Assembly: GCA_964584805.1 (NCBI GenBank)
Contig: CAZPAY010000005.1
Span: forward strand, 78,721 to 142,720
Source: JABHIE01 sp964584805
GTDB taxonomy: Bacteria > Planctomycetota > UBA1135
Reading direction: 5' to 3'
DNA length: 64,000 bases
Within the stretch, counting starts at the first letter, position 1, and the number at the start of each line of letters is the position of its first letter. Of the stretch, positions 1 to 8,624 are shown piece after piece. The notes under the pieces are model-generated. The model made no database searches. It had not been told where the DNA came from and was given only the letters and a program-made list of their open reading frames with translations. The translations under genes and the position numbers were made by a program.

Positions 1-1
1 T

Positions 2-706
2 TTGCCTGAATTGCGGCGCGTGCAAAAAGGTTTGGCGGCACAAGACCCTGCCGCCACAGTTGCGGCTGAATTTGCACACCGTAGTTACATGGAAAGTGTG
101 CTTTATCTCGATTCCCTTATGGGTGAGATTTTGGCGCGCGTTGAGGCCAATGGCCGGCCAACCGTCATTATGTTGACGGGCGATCATGGTGAGCATTTTG
201 GCGAGCATGATTTGATGCTGCACGCAAACTCTCTTTATCACGAATTGCTCGCTGTGCCATTTGTGTTGTGGGGCGAGGGTGTGCCGGCAATAGGGTGTAT
301 CGAAAACAAGGTGTATCTGCGCGATGTTGCACCGACGCTAGCCGCGCTCACGGGCATTTCCATGAGTGGCCTCGAAGGGGTTGCCGTACAGTTTGGCGTA
401 CCGAGCGACCGCGCGCATATTTCGGCAGATGGCGATTTCATTGCCGTCCGAAAAGAGGGTTGGCTCTGGCTGGGGCGTTGGGTCGATGGTGGCGAGCCTG
501 AGGCCGTTGGGCTTTACCACATTGAGATTGACCCGAGTGAGCGTGAGAATTTGCTAGGTAAGGTTGAGGTGCCGGAAGCTCTCCACGAAGCCCTCATCGA
601 AGGTTTAGCCCGTGATATTCATGAGGCGAGTCAATCGGAAACGCCTGAGTGGTTGCAAGAGCGACTGACCCAATTGGGTTATGTCGACGATGATCACGAG
701 CATTAA
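2..706 (+). CDS. Sulfatase / alkaline-phosphatase-superfamily hydrolase, C-terminal part
   Basis: The reading frame is open to the left window edge, so only the C-terminal ~234 residues are present and the nucleophile region is missing. The segment TGDHGEHFGEHD (about residues 59-70 of the fragment) is the metal-binding Asp-His pair typical of sulfatases and related phosphodiesterases. It is followed by the family's usual 'P-hydrophobic-W-G' strand and a late 'RDVAPTLAALTG' helix. The protein probably hydrolyses a sulfate or phosphate ester. Without the N-terminus, a formylglycine Cys/Ser site cannot be checked. It converges on the next gene with a 4-bp overlap of stop codons. Confidence 0.85.
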   Translation: MPELRRVQKGLAAQDPAATVAAEFAHRSYMESVLYLDSLMGEILARVEANGRPTVIMLTGDHGEHFGEHDLMLHANSLYHELLAVPFVLWGEGVPAIGCIENKVYLRDVAPTLAALTGISMSGLEGVAVQFGVPSDRAHISADGDFIAVRKEGWLWLGRWVDGGEPEAVGLYHIEIDPSERENLLGKVEVPEALHEALIEGLARDIHEASQSETPEWLQERLTQLGYVDDDHEH

Positions 707-1119
707 TCTTTCGGCTTAGTCGCGATTTCCCAGACATTTTCGGTGACGAAAATGGGCGCTTTCATGCGCAAGCAAAGTGCGATGGCATCGCTGGGGCGGC
801 AGTCAATCGTTTGCGGAAGTTTGTCGCGGCCGGGCTGAATCGTGAGTTGTGCTTTGAAAGTGCCTTTGCTTAAGAAATGAATCACGGCCTCTTGAAGACT
901 CACTTCAGCGGCTTGCAATAAATGCGCGGTACATTCATGGGTCAATGGCCGCGCGGTTTCTTCGCGCTTGAGGCAACGCTGGATTTCCTCTGCTTCACCG
1001 CGAGCAATGACCATTGTCAAAATGCGCTGCGCGCCCTCTCGTTCTCGCAGCTCAAGAAACTGCTGAAGATTTTTTTCAACCAAAATAAGTCGAGTGACGC
1101 GGACTTCGGTGCGTTGCAT
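703..1119 (-). CDS. Bifunctional nuclease family protein (BFN/DUF151)
   Basis: A 138-residue protein of the BFN/DUF151 family, known from Thermotoga and plants as small nucleases. The hallmark segment is CRPSDAIALCLRMKAPIFV at about residues 107-125, with the conserved Asp and the 'R-P-S-D-A-I-A' run. An N-terminal beta-rich half and a helix containing 'EAEEIQRCLK' also fit the family. The ATG at 1119 is exactly 6 nt after the box TAACCT (1126-1131 on this strand), suggesting a leaderless transcript. It is divergent from the MGMT gene with 22 bp between start codons. The cellular substrate is unknown. Confidence 0.85.
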   Translation of the reverse strand: MQRTEVRVTRLILVEKNLQQFLELREREGAQRILTMVIARGEAEEIQRCLKREETARPLTHECTAHLLQAAEVSLQEAVIHFLSKGTFKAQLTIQPGRDKLPQTIDCRPSDAIALCLRMKAPIFVTENVWEIATKPKD

Positions 1120-1125
1120 GCTCAG

Positions 1126-1135
1126 AGGTTATCCT
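1126..1135. promoter_or_regulatory. Overlapping divergent -10 boxes for the BFN and MGMT genes
   Basis: The 22 bp between the two start codons contain TAACCT reading left (1126-1131) and TATCCT reading right (1130-1135). They overlap by 2 bp, and each is exactly 6 nt from its ATG. The same geometry recurs at ispDF/ruvC. The -35 regions would lie inside the opposite coding sequences. The promoter role is inferred from position and a TANNNT match. Confidence 0.5.
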
Positions 1136-1141
1136 GTCTGG

Positions 1142-1684
1142 ATGGCACGCGTCTACTTAGTAGTGGCGCCCTCTGTGATGGGGAGGGTTTGTTTCGCTTT
1201 TGATTCCACGGGTTGTTTGGCGACGGTCGAGTTGTGCACGCGCCGCAAAGTCGGTGAAGCCTGGCAAGGTTCTGCAAAAGCGAATAAGGGGCAACTTCGA
1301 CCACCGAAGGTGCCTCGTGCGAGTGCCTTGGAAAAGTGGCTTAAAAAATATTTCCAGGGCGTCACTTCTCCATTCCCAGGTGATTGGAGCATTCCGAAGA
1401 GTACTCCGTTTCGTGAGCGCGTTTATCAAACGGTGGCTGCCATCCCATCCGGGAAAACGATGACTTATGGCGAGGTTGCAACGGCTTGTGGCTCACCTGG
1501 GGCTGCCCGAGCGGTGGGCTCGGCAATGGCGCAAAACCCAATCCCGGTCGTCATCCCATGCCATCGAGTCTTGGCGGCAAATGGGCTAGGTGGGTTTACA
1601 GGCCGACGCGGCGTGGCTCTAAAAGCAGATTTGCTTGCACTAGAGGGCGCCAAGGGATTGCCCCAGCGCAAAGGCAAGCAATAA
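1142..1684 (+). CDS. Methylated-DNA--[protein]-cysteine S-methyltransferase (MGMT/Ogt type)
   Basis: Repairs O6-alkylguanine by transferring the alkyl group to an active-site Cys. The C-terminal domain carries IPSGKTMTYGEVA (about residues 101-113) and the catalytic PCHRV motif with Cys140, followed by the 'GGFTGRRGVALKADLLALEGA' wing; these are diagnostic. The N-terminal ~80 residues are poorly conserved, as usual in Ogt-like forms. I chose ATG 1142 because it is 6 nt after TATCCT. The longer frame from 1094 would run into the divergent gene. The 3' end overlaps the next convergent gene by 45 bp. Confidence 0.9.
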   Translation: MARVYLVVAPSVMGRVCFAFDSTGCLATVELCTRRKVGEAWQGSAKANKGQLRPPKVPRASALEKWLKKYFQGVTSPFPGDWSIPKSTPFRERVYQTVAAIPSGKTMTYGEVATACGSPGAARAVGSAMAQNPIPVVIPCHRVLAANGLGGFTGRRGVALKADLLALEGAKGLPQRKGKQ

Positions 1685-2920
1685 ACTTAGGCCATAGCGC
1701 ACGGCTTTGCGTCCGAAGTCATGGCGGGGGCTGTGACCCGGTAGGCGAATCAAAATGACGGCCGCTACCGTGGCCAGAGCGAGCAAGCTCAACTCATCGG
1801 AGAAGGGTAGTTTGAGCAATGTTTGCCCGTAACAGCCAAAGCCGTTTAATCCAAGCCAGACGATGATCGAGGCCAAAAGCAAATGGCTGGAGGCGCTCGC
1901 TTTCCCTAGTCGGTCAACATGGGACATCATTTTGAACAGCCACAACAAGAGAGCGATACCCAAGAACCAACAAGTTAAAGCAGCTGAAAAGGCAATGGTC
2001 GTTTCAAAAAGATAAGCACTGCGCATGCCCACGATGTTGCCTAAAAAGGTTGCGCTTAAAAACAAAAGCCCATGCCAACTCATCCGGCTCGCGGTATTGG
2101 CTGAAGTCTCCATGCGGATACCTGCAGCGGCGCTAATCGATAAAAAAGCTAGACTGAGATTGGCAGAAGTGAGCGAGAGTGAATCTCCGATTGCAGACAA
2201 CACTGAGCCCAACGCGAGACCGCCCAGTAGCAAAAGCAAACTCAAAACCCCAAAGCCAAAAGACTCGGCGCAGAAAATGGCCGCCGCCGTCAATGCAATC
2301 AGGGGCAAATCTTCGAGGGCAAGGTAGAAAGCCTTTTCGCCTTCGCGCAGACCGGGAGGTGCCGAATTAATCTGCGACAAAAAATCGGCATCACGCGCTT
2401 TTGCACTCATTAAATATTGAAGCGGCTCGCTGCTCTCGGAGAGGCCCAAGACAGCCACATGCATCCGATGCAGGGGGTTGCCGCGTGCATAAAACAAATC
2501 GGAATGCACTTTCAAATCTTGCAGTGGGCCATCAAGAGGGATGGCGTCCGTCACCGCCAAATGCGTGTAAAACTCTTGATCGGGGGCGTTGTGGCCGGCT
2601 GCGGTTTCATAGGCCATGAAACTTGGTGAGGGCCTCCAAATTTCGCCATTGATTTCAAACCATAAATCTGTCGCGAGATAATCTAGGAATTCATCGAGGA
2701 CAGCTTCGGTTTCTTTGCGTGTGACCGAGTTGTCGAAGTTGGTGTCGAGCTCCCAATCGAGCGTGTCAGCGAGAGTTAAATCTTGGATGCGCAATTCAAA
2801 ACGCACTTCCGTTTCGCTGCAATTAATTTGGAGTTTTGCAAAACTCAGCGGGTGGATAATGTCATTTGCCAAGCCGCTGGTCACGGACAAGCTCAACAGC
2901 AACAGCAGTGTGCCAATCAT
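1640..2920 (-). CDS. HupE/UreJ-like exported membrane protein
   Basis: A 426-residue protein. It has a signal peptide (residues 1-18), a ~180-residue extracytoplasmic beta domain ('HPLSFAKLQINCSETEVRFELRIQDL') and about seven hydrophobic helices from residue ~205 to the end. This layout matches HupE/UreJ_2-type proteins, but the His/Asp metal motif of real HupE is not evident, so transport of a metal is doubtful. A short 'DTNFDNSVTRKETE' stretch at about residues 59-72 resembles an EF-hand-like calcium loop. The start at 2920 is 6 nt after TAGAAC, which overlaps the upstream gene's stop. Confidence 0.55.
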   Translation of the reverse strand: MIGTLLLLLSLSVTSGLANDIIHPLSFAKLQINCSETEVRFELRIQDLTLADTLDWELDTNFDNSVTRKETEAVLDEFLDYLATDLWFEINGEIWRPSPSFMAYETAAGHNAPDQEFYTHLAVTDAIPLDGPLQDLKVHSDLFYARGNPLHRMHVAVLGLSESSEPLQYLMSAKARDADFLSQINSAPPGLREGEKAFYLALEDLPLIALTAAAIFCAESFGFGVLSLLLLLGGLALGSVLSAIGDSLSLTSANLSLAFLSISAAAGIRMETSANTASRMSWHGLLFLSATFLGNIVGMRSAYLFETTIAFSAALTCWFLGIALLLWLFKMMSHVDRLGKASASSHLLLASIIVWLGLNGFGCYGQTLLKLPFSDELSLLALATVAAVILIRLPGHSPRHDFGRKAVRYGLSLLLAFALGQSLGAL

Positions 2921-2929
2921 GGCAGAGTT

Positions 2930-3955
2930 CTAATTTCTCGGCGCGGGCAGGTCGGCAATGACACTTTCAAAAACGGGCACCAAGTCAGGGTCGAATTGAC
3001 TGCCGGCTCCATCGACGATGATGCGCCGTGCATCCTCTTTTGATTTCGCCTTGCGATACGGGCGCGTCGAGCAAATTGCATCGTAAGTGTCAGCAATCAT
3101 GATGAGTCGCGATCCAAGCGGAATATCAGTGCCGGCAATGCCTTCGGGATAACCGCCGCCGTCCCAGCGCTCGTGTTCGTGTAGAACAATGCGCTGCACC
3201 TCCGGGTATTTTTTCGAAAGCGGCTCAAGGATGCGCGCGCCATAACCGGGGTGGCGCTTAATTTCTTTCCACTCTTCATCGTTGAGCGGGCCGTCTTTGT
3301 GCAAAATTTCCAGAGGGACGCCAATCTTGCCGATGTCGTGAAGCATCGAGCCAATGCGAATCTCGCGCATGGCGTTTGAATCCATGCCAGGAATTTCGCG
3401 CGCCATCATCATGGAAACTTCCGCTACGGATGCGCTGTGATCGCGCGTGTATTGATCTTTAGCTTCGAGCGAATTGACGAGAGCCTGCACCCCGCGCAAA
3501 AAACCTTCGAGCTGGGCCTTGTCGGCATCGAGCACGGCTTTGTGCTGGGCATACTTCAGCTTGCGACTCTCAATCGCCGAATGAATGCGCGCGTGCAGAG
3601 TCGAAGGGCTGGCCGGCTTGAGCATGTATTCGTCGGCACCATCTTGCATGGTTTGCACGGCAGTATTGACATCGTTTACGCCGGTAAGCATGACAAACGG
3701 AATTTCTTCGTTGTACATCCGCACATGTCGCAAAAAATCGTCGCCATTCATGCCGGGCAGGCCGAGGTCAGAAACAATCACCTGAAAATATTCCAGGGTC
3801 ATGCGATGCAAGGCCGCACGCGCGTCGCCAACCGCGCAAACACGAAAGCCCTTTTGGGCCAAAGCGGTTTGCAGAAGGGTGCGTTGCTCTTCGTCGTCTT
3901 CGACAAAAAGGAGGCTTGGGCCAGTTGGTTGCTTCTGAATCACGGGTAACAGCAT
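2930..3955 (-). CDS. Two-component response regulator with HD-GYP output domain
   Basis: Residues ~14-130 form a receiver domain: acidic patch 'VEDDEEQ', phospho-acceptor Asp in 'VSDLGLPGMNG' (about D63), conserved Thr in 'MLTG' and Lys in 'MLKPAS'. After a coiled linker (~135-160), residues ~165-330 form an HD-GYP phosphodiesterase domain with HDIGK, 'HPGYGARIL' and the GYP signature in 'HERWDGGGYPEG'. HD-GYP domains degrade cyclic di-GMP, so this probably lowers that messenger when phosphorylated. No sensor kinase is adjacent. It is divergent from hpt. Confidence 0.93.
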   Translation of the reverse strand: MLLPVIQKQPTGPSLLFVEDDEEQRTLLQTALAQKGFRVCAVGDARAALHRMTLEYFQVIVSDLGLPGMNGDDFLRHVRMYNEEIPFVMLTGVNDVNTAVQTMQDGADEYMLKPASPSTLHARIHSAIESRKLKYAQHKAVLDADKAQLEGFLRGVQALVNSLEAKDQYTRDHSASVAEVSMMMAREIPGMDSNAMREIRIGSMLHDIGKIGVPLEILHKDGPLNDEEWKEIKRHPGYGARILEPLSKKYPEVQRIVLHEHERWDGGGYPEGIAGTDIPLGSRLIMIADTYDAICSTRPYRKAKSKEDARRIIVDGAGSQFDPDLVPVFESVIADLPAPRN

Positions 3956-3975
3956 ACAAAAAGGGGATGTTGCAA

Positions 3976-3981
3976 TAGAAT
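3976..3981 (+). promoter_or_regulatory. -10 box of hpt, leaderless geometry
   Basis: TAGAAT lies exactly 6 nt before the hpt ATG at 3988, so transcription would begin at or next to the start codon. The nadC gene has an almost identical sequence (TAGAAT-AGGCGT-ATG versus TAGAAT-AGGCAA-ATG here). A convincing -35 is not seen. Confidence 0.5.
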
Positions 3982-3987
3982 AGGCAA

Positions 3988-4626
3988 ATGGAACGATACC
4001 GAAGACGCTTGCTGATGAGTCGGCAAGACCTCGAGGCTGGCTTGCAAAGCATGGCCGAGAGATTAGCCCCGATTTTGGGTGACGATGAAGTCACCGCCAT
4101 TCCCGTATTAGGTGGGGCGATGTTTTTCGCCGCCGATTTGGTGCGGCATATGCCCAGTGGTTTGGTGATGGACTTCATCCGCATCCAAACTTATGGCGAT
4201 TCCACTTCTCCGCAGAGTGAGGCCAAAGCAGATTGGGTGCCGCATGCGAGCAATGTTAAGGGCAAGCATGTTTTGCTGATGGACGACATCCTTGACACGG
4301 GGCGCACGCTTTTTGAGGCACGGCGCTTTTTGCTCGACGAAATGGGCGCAGCCAAAGTGACGATTGCCGTTTTGATTGACAAGCCGATTCGGCGTTCGGC
4401 GGATATCACGGCGGATGAGTCGGTGATGTTGGTGGAAGTTGACGCATTCTTAGTTGGATACGGCCTTGATTTTGCAGGTCGATTCCGGAATGTGCCTGAT
4501 GTCTACGCACTCGAAACAGGCCCAGACGGTTTGCCGTTGCTTGCCGAAGAAGCGCGTGATTCGATTGCCGCGCGTGCGCGTGGGCCGGTTGTGCCTGAGG
4601 GTGCTGAAACCGCGAGCGGCGCATGA
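3988..4626 (+). CDS. hpt: Hypoxanthine phosphoribosyltransferase
   Basis: Purine salvage enzyme converting hypoxanthine or guanine plus PRPP to IMP or GMP in the cytosol. The PRPP-binding motif VLLMDDILDTGRT (about residues 93-105) and the upstream 'PVLGGAMFFAADLVRHM' loop are clear. 'VGYGLDFAGRFRNVPDVYAL' near residue 150 is the usual purine-binding end. Length is 212 residues including a ~30-residue C-terminal extension rich in Ala/Arg. It overlaps the next gene by 4 bp (translation coupling). Confidence 0.93.
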   Translation: MERYRRRLLMSRQDLEAGLQSMAERLAPILGDDEVTAIPVLGGAMFFAADLVRHMPSGLVMDFIRIQTYGDSTSPQSEAKADWVPHASNVKGKHVLLMDDILDTGRTLFEARRFLLDEMGAAKVTIAVLIDKPIRRSADITADESVMLVEVDAFLVGYGLDFAGRFRNVPDVYALETGPDGLPLLAEEARDSIAARARGPVVPEGAETASGA

Positions 4627-5639
4627 GTAAAACGGATGTCGTCCCGATTGTCGCGGAGCAATGGATTGCCGTTGCCGACGATATGGCGCGCATGCCGATC
4701 GATGAGTTTTTGTCGATGCATTGGCCAGGCCTTTCCAAGGGGCGGATTCGCGAGATGATTCGCACGGGGCGTGCCACGGTTAATGGCATGAAGGTTTTGC
4801 CGGGCAAGCGTTTGAGTGTCAGTGAAATTGTGCTTTATGATTTTGACCCGATGGCACTGCCGCAGGCAAAGGCGCAGAAAATTGATCTCGAAATTCTTTA
4901 CCAAGACGATGACATCGTCGCCGTAAATAAGCCCGCCGGGATTCCTGTTGAGCCGAGTCGGTGGGGTGAGCACCCTTTGCATTTGACCGGTGGAATGCTG
5001 CATTGGGCCGAAGATTCTAAATGTGATGATGATGCGGTCGCCCAGCGACCTCGCGCTTTACATCGAATTGATTTGGGCACTTCGGGCGTGCTTTTGTATG
5101 CGTTGAATTTAGATGCCGAGCGTTATTACCGCGAGTTGTTTTCAACCGGCGGGATGCAAAAGATTTATCACGCGATCATCATCGGCGAGATGCATGACGC
5201 GATTACTGTCGACGAGCCAATCGGCCCCGTGCGCGGTCAAAATGGCCAAATGGGCGTGGTCTCTGGAAATGAAGGCAAGGCAAGCTTGACCGAGTTTGAA
5301 CCGCTGAAACGCTGGCAAGGTTACTCGTTGATTGAGGCTCGCCCGAAAACGGGACGGACGCATCAAATCCGAGTGCACGCCGCTTGGCTGGGGCACCCTT
5401 TGATGGTTGACACTCGCTACGGCGGCTCAGATGGTGTCAAGATGAGTCATATCAAGCGCAGTTATCGCCCTAAGCCTGGGCAAGAAGAGCGGCCGTTGAT
5501 TGGGCGCTTGACTCTGCACGCCAAGTCAATTTCATTCACCGATCGTTTCGGAAACCTGCGCACGATTGAGGCAGATTACCCTAAAGACTTTGTGGTCGTC
5601 ATGAAAAAGCTCGACCGTTGGCTGCGTGTAAAACGATAG
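4623..5639 (+). CDS. RluA-family RNA pseudouridine synthase
   Basis: Isomerises uridine in rRNA or tRNA. Residues ~20-80 form an S4-like RNA-binding domain ('LSKGRIREMIRTGRATVNG'). The catalytic domain follows, with 'DDDIVAVNKPAGIPVEP' and the active-site motif HRIDLGTSG (Asp150; most members read HRLD). 'ARPKTGRTHQIRVHAAWLGHPL' is the conserved RTHQIR strand. The exact target nucleotide cannot be assigned. It is co-transcribed with hpt (4-bp overlap). Confidence 0.92.
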   Translation: MSKTDVVPIVAEQWIAVADDMARMPIDEFLSMHWPGLSKGRIREMIRTGRATVNGMKVLPGKRLSVSEIVLYDFDPMALPQAKAQKIDLEILYQDDDIVAVNKPAGIPVEPSRWGEHPLHLTGGMLHWAEDSKCDDDAVAQRPRALHRIDLGTSGVLLYALNLDAERYYRELFSTGGMQKIYHAIIIGEMHDAITVDEPIGPVRGQNGQMGVVSGNEGKASLTEFEPLKRWQGYSLIEARPKTGRTHQIRVHAAWLGHPLMVDTRYGGSDGVKMSHIKRSYRPKPGQEERPLIGRLTLHAKSISFTDRFGNLRTIEADYPKDFVVVMKKLDRWLRVKR

Positions 5640-5715
5640 CGGATTAGGCGAAAAGAGTGCCGTCCTGATTAGCCTCTATCGCATTTGCGGCAAACGAGTT
5701 AAACTATGCGCCTCC

Positions 5716-5745
5716 GACGCGAGTGACCCGAGGTGGGTTAGCGTC
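5716..5745 (+). other. Imperfect hairpin in the 5' region of the truD fusion gene
   Basis: GACGC (5716-5720) pairs with GCGTC (5741-5745), and inside them ACCC pairs with GGGT across a short loop. No T-run follows, so this is not an intrinsic terminator. It may be a weak terminator for the upstream operon or a regulatory hairpin. Confidence 0.3.
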
Positions 5746-5771
5746 ATCACCAGCATAATGAGGCTAGAACA

Positions 5772-8621
5772 ATGCGCTTAAAGCGTTTGACTCAAGATTT
5801 CCGCGTTACCGAACTCATCAATGAAGACGAGCTCCTCGGCGACGGCCCTTACACCATTTATCGTGTCACCAAGCGTGGCCTGACCACTTTTGAGGCGGTC
5901 GATTTACTGCGCACCGCTGCCGGCGTTGAGCGCGAAGACATCGCTTTTGCGGGTCTAAAAGACAAAGATGGCATCACCGGCCAGTTTTTGTCGGTTAAAG
6001 GCGGCAAGCCCGTCAACCTGCGGCAAAAGGCCATCACGATGCGCGCAATTGGCAAGTCGAGTCGCCCGATTGAGACGACCGATTCCAATGGCAACGCGTT
6101 TGAAATTGTTTTGCGCGATATGGTCGCTGACGACATGCGCCGCGTGCGCGTGCACCTCAACAAGGTCAAGGATTTGGGCTTGGTGAATTATTTTGACGAC
6201 CAGCGTTTTGGTTGTCTGCGTCACGGTCAAGGTTTTATCGTGCGCGATTTGCTTGCCGGCCGCCCAGAAGATGCCCTGAAAAACTTGCTCGCCGCGCCGT
6301 CGCCATTTGGCTCGGAAGAGGTTGAAAAGTTTAAGGCTTACTTGATGCGTTTTTGGGGCGATTGGGGCAAGTTGGCAAGTTATTGCCGCGCCCGCCGTGG
6401 GCACTCGGTGTTTCAGCATTTGATGGAAAACCCAGATGACTTCATCGGCGCACTCGAGCGCGGCGTCTCCACCCGTGAGCGCACGATTCACTTGTTTGCC
6501 TATCAGTCTCATCTCTGGAACCGCGCGGCTTCGCGCTTGGTTGAAGAAATACTCGACCCCGAGCAGTTGGCTTGGTTACCAGGTGACGCAGGATCGATGG
6601 CTGTTTGGCGGGATTTGTCTGCGGATCAAAAAGAGGCTTTGTCAGCAATTGAGTTGCCTTTGCTCGGCCCTGATATGCAAGCGAGTGAGCAAGTGATGGC
6701 GGCTTATGAGTCGGTGATGACTGCTGAGGGCATTTCGATGAGTGACTTTCAGAATCTCGATTTGTCGGGTTTCCGCCCGAAGGCTGATGCGCGAGAATTT
6801 TTGGTGCATCCTGAGTTTTTGCGCGCCGCACCTGCTGAGCGTGATGAGGTTTACCGCAAATCGCGCAAGATGCGTCTGCGTTTTTCCCTGCCGCGTGGCC
6901 ACTACGCGACTTTGGTCGTTAAGCGTTTGCTGATGCCTACCGATTTGGTGGAAGATGGCCCTCAGTTGCGTATTTGGATTGCGCGCCACCCTCTTGAGTG
7001 GCCTGACTCACAGGGCAACATGATGGTTTCAGATTCGCAAGACCAGCGTAACTGGGGCGACCGTGCGGGCGGGCCTTGGGCGCGTCGCTCAAATGAGGAT
7101 TACGGCGAAAACCCACGCGGCGATCGGAATGGCCGTGATGACCGTTTCGGGCGCGATGACCGTTTTGGTAATGACCGAGGTGGCTTCGATCAGGTCGAGC
7201 GTTTTCATGACGACGACGACAAGCCTGTCATCCGTGTTGCGGGCGGTATCGCTGCGAAAGTAGAGAAGGATCACGGGCGCACGAGTTTGGTTGCCGGTGG
7301 CGATTATGTCCACGAGACTTTCGAACAGCGTCAAGAACGCGCCGAAGAGAAAAAGGCGATTGCTGAAAAGAAGGCCGAAAAGGCAGCGCGGAAGGCTGAA
7401 TATGAAGCCCAGCATTCACAAGACCCTGGTGTCACCGTGGGTGAGCGCTTTGAAGGTCGCGTGACAGGCGTGAAAGAGTTTGGTTGTTTCGTCGACATCG
7501 GTTTCGGACAAGAGGGCATGTGCCCGAGCTCTGAGTTGGCCGAGGAATACACGCAAGATCCAAATCAAATCGTGAGCCTTGATGATGTCTTTGAGGTCAT
7601 CGTGGTTTCTGTAGATAAAGTAAAGGGCCAATTCAAAGTTTCCAAGCGTCTCGGTGAGCTAGATGATTCAGATGTCCCTGCCGCTCTTGAGGCGCGTGAG
7701 GCTGAGTTTGTTGCCCGTGCTGCGGAAAAGGAAGCCCGCCTGAGTGGGCGTGGCGAAGAAAAGCAGATTGATGCCAAAGTGGGCGATCGTTTGACCGGTC
7801 AGGTGATTACGATTCGCGATTTCGGTGTGTTCTGTGATGTTGGCCTTTCGGTTGACGCCATGATTCCGGTCGCTGAGTTGTCATCCGATTGGGTCGAACG
7901 CCCCGAAGATGTCGTTGCAGTAGGCGACAGCGTCGAGGTCGTAGTTTTGGGCGTTGACCCACGCCGTGGTCGTTTGCGCACATCGGTTAAAGCGGGGCAA
8001 ATGAGTGAGGGTGATTTGAACACATTGCTTGATGAAGTCCGCGTGCAAGAGGCTGAGTATTCGGCACGCCGCGAGCGCAAAAACAGTGGCGCCGATTTGG
8101 GCGCTGAGCTTGGCCAACGCTTTAAAGGCAAGGTTACGGGGGTGCAAGATTTTGGCGTGTTCATTGACTTGGGCTTAGATAGCGACGGCATGTGCCCAAC
8201 ATCTGAGTTGGACGAAAAATGGATTTCACACCCGACCGATATCTGCGATGTGGGCGATGAAATCGAAGTCGTTGTCATCGCGCTAGATGGCAGTCGTGGT
8301 CGGATTAAGTGTTCGCGCAAAGTGGCATTGGGTCCTGAGCGTGGTATCGCCAAAGCCATTGAAACCGAAAAACGCTTTGCTGAGCGTCGTCAACAACAAG
8401 GTGGTGGCGGTAACCGCGGAGGCCGTGGTGGCCGAGGTGGCCGAGGTCGTGATGATGATCGCCGTGGAGGCGGCGGTGGTGGCGGCGGATACCGCGGAGG
8501 CGGCGGTGGTGGCGGCGGATACCGCGGAGGCGGTGGTGGCCGAGGTCGCGATGACAATCGCCGCGGTGGCGGCGGCCGCTCCGGCGGTGATTCCGGCGGC
8601 TCCAGTCCGTGGGGTCGGTAA
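5772..8621 (+). CDS. truD: TruD tRNA pseudouridine synthase fused to three S1 domains and an RGG tail
   Basis: Residues 1-~405 are a complete TruD (Psi13 in tRNA). The catalytic loop is AGLKDKDGITGQ with predicted Asp64. 'VNYFDDQRFG' (138-147) is the second family motif. A charged, Arg/Asp/Gly-rich linker (~420-550) leads to three S1 RNA-binding domains at ~555-627, ~669-741 and ~778-851, each starting 'V/L-G-x-R-x-x-G-x-V'. The C-terminus (~877-949) is an RGG/RGGR tail with a long polyglycine stretch. Bacterial TruD is usually ~350 residues, so this is about 2.7 times longer. It may bring the modification enzyme to ribosomes or mRNA. It is followed within 3 bp by the MTA phosphorylase gene. 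Confidence 0.92.
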   Translation: MRLKRLTQDFRVTELINEDELLGDGPYTIYRVTKRGLTTFEAVDLLRTAAGVEREDIAFAGLKDKDGITGQFLSVKGGKPVNLRQKAITMRAIGKSSRPIETTDSNGNAFEIVLRDMVADDMRRVRVHLNKVKDLGLVNYFDDQRFGCLRHGQGFIVRDLLAGRPEDALKNLLAAPSPFGSEEVEKFKAYLMRFWGDWGKLASYCRARRGHSVFQHLMENPDDFIGALERGVSTRERTIHLFAYQSHLWNRAASRLVEEILDPEQLAWLPGDAGSMAVWRDLSADQKEALSAIELPLLGPDMQASEQVMAAYESVMTAEGISMSDFQNLDLSGFRPKADAREFLVHPEFLRAAPAERDEVYRKSRKMRLRFSLPRGHYATLVVKRLLMPTDLVEDGPQLRIWIARHPLEWPDSQGNMMVSDSQDQRNWGDRAGGPWARRSNEDYGENPRGDRNGRDDRFGRDDRFGNDRGGFDQVERFHDDDDKPVIRVAGGIAAKVEKDHGRTSLVAGGDYVHETFEQRQERAEEKKAIAEKKAEKAARKAEYEAQHSQDPGVTVGERFEGRVTGVKEFGCFVDIGFGQEGMCPSSELAEEYTQDPNQIVSLDDVFEVIVVSVDKVKGQFKVSKRLGELDDSDVPAALEAREAEFVARAAEKEARLSGRGEEKQIDAKVGDRLTGQVITIRDFGVFCDVGLSVDAMIPVAELSSDWVERPEDVVAVGDSVEVVVLGVDPRRGRLRTSVKAGQMSEGDLNTLLDEVRVQEAEYSARRERKNSGADLGAELGQRFKGKVTGVQDFGVFIDLGLDSDGMCPTSELDEKWISHPTDICDVGDEIEVVVIALDGSRGRIKCSRKVALGPERGIAKAIETEKRFAERRQQQGGGGNRGGRGGRGGRGRDDDRRGGGGGGGGYRGGGGGGGGYRGGGGGRGRDDNRRGGGGRSGGDSGGSSPWGR
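8466..8525 (+). repeat. Two exact 30-bp tandem repeats in the RGG-tail coding region
   Basis: The unit beginning GGAGGCGGCGGTGG is repeated exactly at 8466-8495 and 8496-8525, each encoding eight glycines plus Tyr-Arg. A third, diverged copy follows. Such repeats change length easily, so tail length probably varies between strains. Confidence 0.85.
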
Positions 8622-8624
8622 TCC

